From positions 1-42,747 of the forward strand of contig NZ_JAQIBL010000316.1 of the NCBI RefSeq assembly GCF_027859075.1: a DNA stretch of 42,747 bases, written 5' to 3'. The notes beneath the pieces were generated by a model. It saw only the letters and a list, made by a program, of their open reading frames with translations, was not told where the DNA came from and made no database searches. A program made the translations under genes and the position numbers. Source of the stretch: Oceanispirochaeta sp. (GTDB lineage: Bacteria; Spirochaetota; Spirochaetia; DSM-2461). Shown piece after piece: positions 33,447-39,847 of this stretch. Position 1 is the first letter of the stretch, and the number at the start of each line of letters is the position of its first letter.

Positions 33447-33487
33447 TGGTTTTGAATGGGCTGCATGCATCCTTTGAAGTGAAGAAA

Positions 33488-35875
33488 TCAGAGAACCTGC
33501 TGTGTCCTGGCTATGATATCATTCTGCGTTTCTGCTGAAAGATTGGTAAAAAAGGCGGAATACCCGGCGACCCGGACAATCAGATCCCGGTGCTCTTCAG
33601 GATGTTTCTGAGCGGCCAGCAGGGTTTCCCTGTCTACGATATTAAACTGGATGTGCCATCCCTTCAGATCGTCAAAGAAGGCGTGAAGCATGTCGGCCAG
33701 TTTTTGTCTGTTTCCTTCAGATTCCAGAACGGCGGGGGTCATTTTCTGGTTGAGGAGGACTCCCCCCAGAATCTGGTCGGTTCTCAGTTTGCTGATGCTC
33801 TTCATGACTGCGGTAGGGCCCTTCCTATCGGCACCCGAAGAGGGAGAGGCTCCTTCAGCAAGGGGTTTCCATGCTTTTCTTCCGTCAGGGGTGGCCGGGA
33901 CTATGGATCCGGCGGGAACATTTCCGGATATGCTGGATGTCCCGGCGTAGTAACGGCAGCCGATGGGTCCGCAACCCTCTCTTATGGTTCTGAAGTGACT
34001 GATCTCATCAATAAATGAGTCATAGGCCTCTACCAGAAGATTGTCCACATTCTCATCGTCGTTCCCGAATTTGGGAGCATGGTTCAGAAGAATCTGTCTG
34101 ATCTTTTCTCCTCCGGAACCCTCAAAATTATTTTCAAGGGCTTCCATCAGTTCTCCGGCGCCGATCCGCTTTTCCTCAAAGACAAGCTTTTTAATCGCTG
34201 CAAGGGAGTCTCCCAGGTTGGCAATTCCCACCTGCAGGCCCGATTCAAAGTCGTATTTGCTGCCACCTTCGTGGATTGTCAAACCCCGTTCCAGGCAGGG
34301 TTCGGTAAAGGCCGAACAGAGGATATCCGGGGCTTCATCCCGCAGGACCACATCGATGGCTGCGTCAATGGCAATGCCCGCTCTGGCGTAATACCGGACT
34401 TGCCTGTCCCAGGCCTCCAGGAGCTGGGAATACTCAGTGAAATCCGTGAGCATCCCTGTCCCTTTGCAGAACTGCCGACCGCTCACAGGATCTGTTCCAT
34501 CATTGAGAGCTGCCATAAAAACCCGCATAAAGTTCAGGAAGTGTTTTCCTGTACAGCGGTAGCCCCAGCGGCCGGGAACAGCCACCTCAATGCAGCCGAT
34601 GGCGGAATAATCCCAGGCATCTTCTTCCTCCACACCCCATTCTCTGAAAGAGGGAATCACGATGGAGTCATTGTTAAAGGCGGGCATGCCGAATCCCAGG
34701 CGGATCACCTCGATGCACTCTTTTAAAAAGTCATCATTCAGACCGGGATGGAAACGGACAGACAGATTAGGCTGGGTGAGTCTTGTCTCTCCCACAGATT
34801 TCAATATGAGAGTGCTCAATTCATTGACGCCATCACTGCCGTCTCTGAGCTGCCCTCCTATGGTCACATTCTGGTATAGAGGTCCCCCCGCAGAAAACCG
34901 GGTATGAGACCAGGATCGGATCTTTTTCATGCTCACCAGTTTGAGCCAGGTATTTTCCAGAAGCTCCATAACAAAATCATCGCGCAGGAGGCCCTTTTCT
35001 TTATCCGATTTGTAAAAGGGGTAGAGGTACTGGTCCATCCGGCCCAGAGACAGGGAGTGACCATTGCTTTCGATCTGCAGGGTCAACTGCAGGAAGTAGG
35101 TCAATTGAAGTGCCTGGTAGAACCCCTGAGGAGGGTTTACAGCGATGTTATGACAATTTGAGGCTATCTGCTTCAACTCTCCGATTCTGTGTTTATCCCG
35201 GGAGCTATTGTGAAGAAGCTCTGCCAGGGCGGAAAAGCGGATGATGAATTTCTGGAGGGCTTTCAAGGATATCAAGGTGGCCTTGTAGTACTGGTATTTT
35301 TTAATACCCTTAGCACCCATTGTATCGGTTTTCCCCAGCAGCTCTTCTACATGCCGGATGTACCAATCCAGACCTTTCTCCAGAACCTTGGGGAAATGGG
35401 CGGCGATGTGGGCATCACCGGAAGTCAGATTCCCTTCGGCCCTGATGATTCCGGTTTCATGAATGGCCAGAAGGTCATCGGTCATCAGGGATCTACCCTT
35501 GTCCAGAGTCGTTGATCCCTTCCAGAAGCTGCAGATCTCAAGCAGTTCCGTCTTTGTCATGTCATCAGGGAAAAAGCAGTCGGATGGTCTTTTTTCAAAG
35601 TCATCCAATTCTTTGATGATCCATTCTACAGCATACTCCGGGAAAATCGGAGCCGCATAAATCCGGGAGGAGTGGTTTCCCACAATCAACTCTTCCGGTT
35701 CAATGCGGATGGTCATCTTCTCCAGGGTCTCTTTCAGGGCGAAGGCCCTCTTCATGATGACCGGTTTGTCTTTATGCATTTTATAGGCTTCCGTATAAAA
35801 CCGGGCCCTTTCGGTACATATGGTGGGTAGGGAGGATAATATTCTGTCTCTGTAGGCATTGATTCTTTCGGTCAT
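33488..35875 (-). CDS. Glycyl radical enzyme (dehydratase/lyase type), substrate unknown
   Basis: A 795-residue glycyl radical enzyme. The thiyl-radical Cys and the base Glu are in IGCIE (Cys428, Glu430), the GC-x-E form seen in dehydratases and C-N/C-S lyases rather than in pyruvate formate-lyase. The radical Gly is Gly771 in VRVAGYSAFF near the C-terminus. PATPDGRKAWKPLAEGASPS is the usual family stretch before it. The start at 35875 has AGGAGG upstream and overlaps the activase stop (ATGA). The enzyme needs anaerobic conditions and its activase. No microcompartment shell or aldehyde dehydrogenase genes are near, so the glycerol, propanediol or choline roles are not supported. Confidence 0.92.
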   Translation of the reverse strand: MTERINAYRDRILSSLPTICTERARFYTEAYKMHKDKPVIMKRAFALKETLEKMTIRIEPEELIVGNHSSRIYAAPIFPEYAVEWIIKELDDFEKRPSDCFFPDDMTKTELLEICSFWKGSTTLDKGRSLMTDDLLAIHETGIIRAEGNLTSGDAHIAAHFPKVLEKGLDWYIRHVEELLGKTDTMGAKGIKKYQYYKATLISLKALQKFIIRFSALAELLHNSSRDKHRIGELKQIASNCHNIAVNPPQGFYQALQLTYFLQLTLQIESNGHSLSLGRMDQYLYPFYKSDKEKGLLRDDFVMELLENTWLKLVSMKKIRSWSHTRFSAGGPLYQNVTIGGQLRDGSDGVNELSTLILKSVGETRLTQPNLSVRFHPGLNDDFLKECIEVIRLGFGMPAFNNDSIVIPSFREWGVEEEDAWDYSAIGCIEVAVPGRWGYRCTGKHFLNFMRVFMAALNDGTDPVSGRQFCKGTGMLTDFTEYSQLLEAWDRQVRYYARAGIAIDAAIDVVLRDEAPDILCSAFTEPCLERGLTIHEGGSKYDFESGLQVGIANLGDSLAAIKKLVFEEKRIGAGELMEALENNFEGSGGEKIRQILLNHAPKFGNDDENVDNLLVEAYDSFIDEISHFRTIREGCGPIGCRYYAGTSSISGNVPAGSIVPATPDGRKAWKPLAEGASPSSGADRKGPTAVMKSISKLRTDQILGGVLLNQKMTPAVLESEGNRQKLADMLHAFFDDLKGWHIQFNIVDRETLLAAQKHPEEHRDLIVRVAGYSAFFTNLSAETQNDIIARTQQVL

Positions 35876-36756
35876 AATGCGCCTCCTATGGTGGCATTCC
35901 ATCCTCTGGACTCGGCCATCTGGATATAAGGGTGGACTTCTTCGATATCCATAGAATGCAATGGCAAAGAATAGGGGAGTCCCAGGGCTTCGTGTTTTCC
36001 GGCTCCCAGAGGGTGATAGGGCATAAAGTCAATGGCCTTCACACTCTTTAATCCTGATACAATATCCAGTATGGATTCTATGGCTTTCCCTTCATGGTTA
36101 AAACCATAGATAATGGGAACCCGGATACGAATCGGGACTTCTCGGCTGTCCAGTTTTTTCAGGTTCTCCAGGATCAGATTCAAGTCTCCTCCCGTATGTT
36201 CTTTAAAAATAACAGGGTCCCCATGTTTGAGATCACAAAGGAACTCATCTATATAAGGCAGGACCAATTCTATATTTTTCCAGGGGATATGGAGGCAGGT
36301 TTCAACAGCTGTCATCAGGCCCTGATTTTTTAATAATTCAGCCGTTTCTTTACAGAGTCCGGGCTGAGAGAGGGGTTCACCTCCGGAAAAAGTCACACCT
36401 CCGCCGGAGGCTGAATAAAAGGGCTTGTCCTTTAAGACTTCCCGGGCAATTTCTCCAGGTGTCATCGATTCTCCCGAGACCGTGATAGTTCCGCTGGGGC
36501 ATAGGGTTTTAAGGGCTTCGACTGACTCCAGAGCCACCAGGTTTGTCCCTTGTTGTCTCAGATCGCCGCAGTCTCCGCAGGAGATGCATCCGCTGTTTCC
36601 GATCATAAACTGAGGTTCGTATTTTTTTCCCTCCGGATTGGCGCACCAGGGGCAGTTCAGGGGACAGCCTTTGAAGAAGACGGTTGTTCTGAGACCTGTG
36701 CCGTCATGCAGAGAAAAACCCTGAATATTAAAAACAAACCCCATAGCCCCCCCCAT
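35872..36756 (-). CDS. Glycyl radical enzyme activase (radical SAM)
   Basis: A 294-residue radical SAM enzyme that installs the glycyl radical on the enzyme encoded just downstream. The radical SAM cluster motif is CPLNCPWC (Cys31, 35, 38). An inserted ferredoxin-like segment has only four Cys (57, 60, 63, 86), where many relatives have eight, so probably one extra cluster. TFSGGEPL is the SAM-binding GGE motif. The ATG at 36756 lies 6 nt after a -10 and has no ribosome site (leaderless); a second in-frame ATG at 36744 is an alternative. A G8 run covers the first codons. Confidence 0.92.
   Translation of the reverse strand: MGGAMGFVFNIQGFSLHDGTGLRTTVFFKGCPLNCPWCANPEGKKYEPQFMIGNSGCISCGDCGDLRQQGTNLVALESVEALKTLCPSGTITVSGESMTPGEIAREVLKDKPFYSASGGGVTFSGGEPLSQPGLCKETAELLKNQGLMTAVETCLHIPWKNIELVLPYIDEFLCDLKHGDPVIFKEHTGGDLNLILENLKKLDSREVPIRIRVPIIYGFNHEGKAIESILDIVSGLKSVKAIDFMPYHPLGAGKHEALGLPYSLPLHSMDIEEVHPYIQMAESRGWNATIGGAL
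36747..36754 (-). repeat. G8 homopolymer at the activase start codon
   Basis: On the coding strand eight consecutive G begin with the last base of the first ATG. Length changes would shift the frame from ATG 36756 but leave ATG 36744 intact, so the tract could act as a switch between start codons. Confidence 0.5.
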
Positions 36757-36762
36757 CCTGTA

Positions 36763-36791
36763 ATTCTATCAATTTTATCATCGAAAGTCAA
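36763..36791 (-). promoter_or_regulatory. Promoter of the activase-glycyl radical enzyme operon
   Basis: On the reverse strand: -35 TTGACT (36791-36786), a 17-bp spacer and -10 TAGAAT (36768-36763). Transcription should begin at or next to the ATG at 36756. The -35 lies inside the GAAAGT operator. Confidence 0.75.
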
Positions 36792-36810
36792 AGAACTTTC
36801 TATCGAAAGT
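36783..36810. promoter_or_regulatory. GAAAGT-N6-ACTTTC operator, copy 2, plus a third half-site
   Basis: GAAAGT (36783-36788), CAAAGA, ACTTTC (36795-36800), then another GAAAGT (36805-36810). It overlaps the activase -35 and lies between the activase and DeoR regulator 2, the likely binder. It matches the site at 21158-21177. Confidence 0.7.
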
Positions 36811-36863
36811 AAATAATCCCTGAAAATTCCTTAAATTCTCTCAATATAGCTTTCAATTGATGA

Positions 36864-36893
36864 TTTACAGGGGTATTCAGGGAGACCTATAAT
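36864..36893 (+). promoter_or_regulatory. Promoter giving a probably leaderless DeoR-2 mRNA
   Basis: The -35 TTTACA (36864-36869), 18 bp, and perfect -10 TATAAT (36888-36893) are followed 7 nt later by the ATG at 36901. Transcription should start at the ATG itself; there is no convincing Shine-Dalgarno. Confidence 0.7.
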
Positions 36894-36900
36894 AAGAGTC

Positions 36901-37647
36901 ATGATTGAAAGACACGAAGAAATATTGAATCTTGTCAGTGAAGGGAAAGAGATCTCAGTCCAGGAGCTCTCGGACCAGCTGGCGGTATCCCTTGTCACGA
37001 TTCGAAGTGATCTGAGGGTTCTGGAAGAAAATGGTCTTCTTGTCAGGACGAGAGGGGGTGCCGAACTCTCCTCTGAAGATGATATTGCCCGCCGGATGGG
37101 CATCAATTACAGCATCAAGCAGAAGATTGCCTCCAAGGCTGTGAGTTTTATCAATGAAGGGGATACGATCTTCCTGGAAGCCGGTTCCTGCATTGCTCTT
37201 ATGGCCAGGGAGTTGAAAGTCTTCAGCAGCCTCAATGTCTTGACCAATAATGCCTTTGTCGCCAGGCAGATGAAGGATGCTCCGGGTGTCAAGGTTATCC
37301 TTCTGGGGGGTGAATTTCAAAAGGACAGTGAAACCATGGTGGGACCCATGATAAGGGAGTATCTCTCCTATTATAACTTCAGCAAAGTTTTTTTGGGGAT
37401 GGATGGTTTTACCCTGGACCAGGGCGCCATGTGCCGGGATCTGGACCGGGCGGAGGTCATGGCGGAGTTTGTTGCCGCCGGGGAGGATGTCTTTATCCTC
37501 TCTGATTCATCTAAATTCGGCATGAAAGGAATTCGAGTCTTTGCAGAGATTCGGGATATTGACCGGATCATCACGGACAGTCATATTTCTGAGACCATGA
37601 AAGATTCTCTTTCCCACATGAATGTCTCTGTTTATTGTGTCTCCTAG
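36901..37647 (+). CDS. DeoR-family regulator 2
   Basis: A 248-residue DeoR-type regulator clearly related to regulator 1. The helix-turn-helix (VQELSDQLAVSLVTIRSDLRVLEENGLLVRTRGGAEL, about residues 18-55) is followed by the sensor domain (IFLEAGSCIALMARE, LLGGEFQKDSETMVGP, FLGMDGFTLDQGAMCRD, ILSDSSKFG). Its ligand is likely a phosphorylated sugar. It is divergent from the activase/glycyl radical enzyme operon with the GAAAGT operator between them, the classic layout of a local repressor. Confidence 0.92.
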   Translation: MIERHEEILNLVSEGKEISVQELSDQLAVSLVTIRSDLRVLEENGLLVRTRGGAELSSEDDIARRMGINYSIKQKIASKAVSFINEGDTIFLEAGSCIALMARELKVFSSLNVLTNNAFVARQMKDAPGVKVILLGGEFQKDSETMVGPMIREYLSYYNFSKVFLGMDGFTLDQGAMCRDLDRAEVMAEFVAAGEDVFILSDSSKFGMKGIRVFAEIRDIDRIITDSHISETMKDSLSHMNVSVYCVS

Positions 37648-37710
37648 ACAGGTGGGCCTAAAATCATGACCGAGACGAAGATGCAATCGGTATTGTTAAG
37701 AATCTTTAAC

Positions 37711-37738
37711 TTGAGAATCTCCCGGATCAACTTATTAT
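37711..37738 (+). promoter_or_regulatory. Promoter of the DAACS symporter gene
   Basis: The -35 TTGAGA (37711-37716), 16 bp, and -10 TATTAT (37733-37738) predict a start near 37745. This rules out the upstream in-frame ATG at 37742 and supports the start at 37799. Confidence 0.55.
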
Positions 37739-37798
37739 GGTATGAAGTTCCAGTGGAAAAATAGGTTTTCTAAATTGAATTGGAACCGGGAGAAAAAA

Positions 37799-39085
37799 AT
37801 GAGAGCCTCAAAAAAAAAGGGTTTGTTTGCCTGGTATTTTAACACTAGTCTGTTGTTGAGAATTTTTATCGGTTTAATGCTGGGTGCCATCATAGGGATT
37901 GTTTTTGGTCCGTCCGTGGCTGTGGTGCAGCCCCTGGGGAGTATTCTTGTCAATCTTCTCAAGATGATTGTTATGCCTTTGATCCTTACATCACTGGTTG
38001 TGGGTGCTGCCAGCATTCAACCTAAGGAGCTGGGCAAAATCGGCATCCGCATCTTTATCTACTATATTGTGACCTCAGCCCTGGCTGTTAGCATTGGACT
38101 GATTGCGGCCAATATTTTCAATCCCGGAGCAGGACTGGAACTGGCCGTGAATGCGGATATCGCGGGAAAGGCCCTGAATCAGCCTAAGTTCATGGATACA
38201 TTCCTGAATATTATTCCTAAAAACCCTTTTGGGGCCCTGTCACAGGGTCAGGTATTACCCATCATTTTCTTTGCCTTAACCTTTGGTATCGGAATCTCTG
38301 TAGTTCGCAACTCGGAAGAAGAGAGAATTGCCAAGGCGGGGGAAACTCTGTTTTCTATCTTTGATGGTGCTGCAGAAGTCATGTATGTCATTGTCCGCTG
38401 GATTCTGGAATACGCACCCATCGGTGTCTTTGCACTGATCGCTGTTGTGTTCGGTAAGCAGGGCGCCAGTGCCTTTGGTTCACTGGGGCTTGTGACTCTG
38501 ACAGCCTATGTCGGATTCTTTATTCAGATAGCCCTTGTATACGGATTTTTTCTTGTTGTGAATAAGCTGAGTTATCTGACCTTCTTTAAGGGAGCCCGTG
38601 AAGCCATGGTCACCGCCTTTGTCACAAGGAGTTCCAGCGGTACTCTACCCATCACCATGCGTAATATGAATGAGAATCTCGGTGTTCCAAAAAAAATCGC
38701 TTCTTTTACACTTCCTTTGGGAGCCACCATTAACATGGATGGTACGGCCATCTATATGGGAGTCTGCGCTCTGTTCATCACTAACGCGGTGGGCATGGAT
38801 TTGAACTTGACCCAGCAGTTCACCATCATTCTGACGGCTGTTCTTGCCTCTATCGGATCAGCAGGGATACCCGGAGCGGGTGCCATCATGCTGCTGATGG
38901 TTCTCAATTCAATAGGAATTACCATTGAGGCCGGTTCTGCCGTTGCTGCCGCCTACGCTATGATTTTGGGAATTGATGCCCTTCTGGATATGGGAAGAAC
39001 CATTACCAATGTCACCGGCGATATGGTCGGAACAGTTCTGGTCAGTAAGGGTGAGAAGGAACTGGACCTGAGGAAGTGGAAATAG
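37799..39085 (+). CDS. Dicarboxylate/amino acid:cation symporter (DAACS family)
   Basis: A 429-residue membrane transporter of the GltP/DctA family with about eight membrane helices and two re-entrant loops. RSSSGTLPITMRNM is the serine-rich hairpin motif, GATINMDGTAIYMGVCALF the cation/substrate motif, and GIPGAGAIMLLMVL the second hairpin region. It imports glutamate, aspartate or C4-dicarboxylates with Na+ or H+. The start at 37799 has GGGAG 6 nt upstream. Convergent with the SWIM gene, 3 nt apart, without a visible terminator. Confidence 0.93.
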   Translation: MRASKKKGLFAWYFNTSLLLRIFIGLMLGAIIGIVFGPSVAVVQPLGSILVNLLKMIVMPLILTSLVVGAASIQPKELGKIGIRIFIYYIVTSALAVSIGLIAANIFNPGAGLELAVNADIAGKALNQPKFMDTFLNIIPKNPFGALSQGQVLPIIFFALTFGIGISVVRNSEEERIAKAGETLFSIFDGAAEVMYVIVRWILEYAPIGVFALIAVVFGKQGASAFGSLGLVTLTAYVGFFIQIALVYGFFLVVNKLSYLTFFKGAREAMVTAFVTRSSSGTLPITMRNMNENLGVPKKIASFTLPLGATINMDGTAIYMGVCALFITNAVGMDLNLTQQFTIILTAVLASIGSAGIPGAGAIMLLMVLNSIGITIEAGSAVAAAYAMILGIDALLDMGRTITNVTGDMVGTVLVSKGEKELDLRKWK

Positions 39086-39088
39086 GCT

Positions 39089-39847
39089 CTACTTTTTATT
39101 CCGGGGTTTGGCAAAATCGATATGAAACATCTCGGATAAATCATTGTCTTTTAGTTTGAGAAGTCTTGTACTTTTGACTTTTTGTGCTTTAGCTACCAGG
39201 CTGTCCTTTTCTGTGATGATGGCTTTTGAAACAAGTTCTGAAGGAGAGACTCCCCGGAGTGTGAACAGGAGTTCCGGCTGCGCATCCAGTCTGTTACCGA
39301 CCCCGTAAATAACTGCTGCCAGATGTTTGCAGAATTTTGCGTGGTCAGGACAGCTGCAGTAGGGATGAAACTGCCCGGGAGTGGGGAAGAGTCCTCCTTT
39401 TTGATCGGTTAAAACTGCTTCCAGTTCAACAGGGAATTTTCCTGAAAGTAGTTCTGTGAGGGAGGAGATTTTTCCTTCTACGAGTTTTGTAAGACCCTTC
39501 CAGCTTGTGTTGCTCAGTGCATCCATCTCAACTTCGCATCGGTAGACGCTGCTGCCGGAACCCAAAACCTGTGCTTTTATTTTCCCCGGGAGTATCTGCA
39601 GGTCAATAACACATCCATGCGTGACATAACTGCGGCCGCGGGATAGCCTGTTGGCAAAGTCGGCATAGAGCTCAAGATTGCTGTTCCATGCCCGTCCCCA
39701 CCAGCTTTTTGCAATTGTTCGGCCTTCGATGGTGACAGGTGAAATCTTTTTTCCTTTTTTAAGCAGGGCGGCAATTTTTTTCCGGGCCTTCTCTTTTTTC
39801 TCACCCACAGATTCGCTGCGACCGTAGCCGTAATATCCCCAGCCCAT
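39089..39847 (-). CDS. SWIM zinc-finger protein
   Basis: A 252-residue protein with a SWIM zinc finger, CSCPDHAKFCKH (CxCx6CxH). The N-terminal half has the SWRGRAWNSNLE-like stretch seen in bacterial SWIM proteins (SWWGRAWNSNLELYADFANRLSRGR). Such genes commonly pair with SNF2-type ATPases. Its ATG overlaps the SNF2 stop by one base (TAATG), so the two are translationally coupled and probably act together on DNA or RNA; the target is unknown. Confidence 0.9.
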   Translation of the reverse strand: MGWGYYGYGRSESVGEKKEKARKKIAALLKKGKKISPVTIEGRTIAKSWWGRAWNSNLELYADFANRLSRGRSYVTHGCVIDLQILPGKIKAQVLGSGSSVYRCEVEMDALSNTSWKGLTKLVEGKISSLTELLSGKFPVELEAVLTDQKGGLFPTPGQFHPYCSCPDHAKFCKHLAAVIYGVGNRLDAQPELLFTLRGVSPSELVSKAIITEKDSLVAKAQKVKSTRLLKLKDNDLSEMFHIDFAKPRNKK

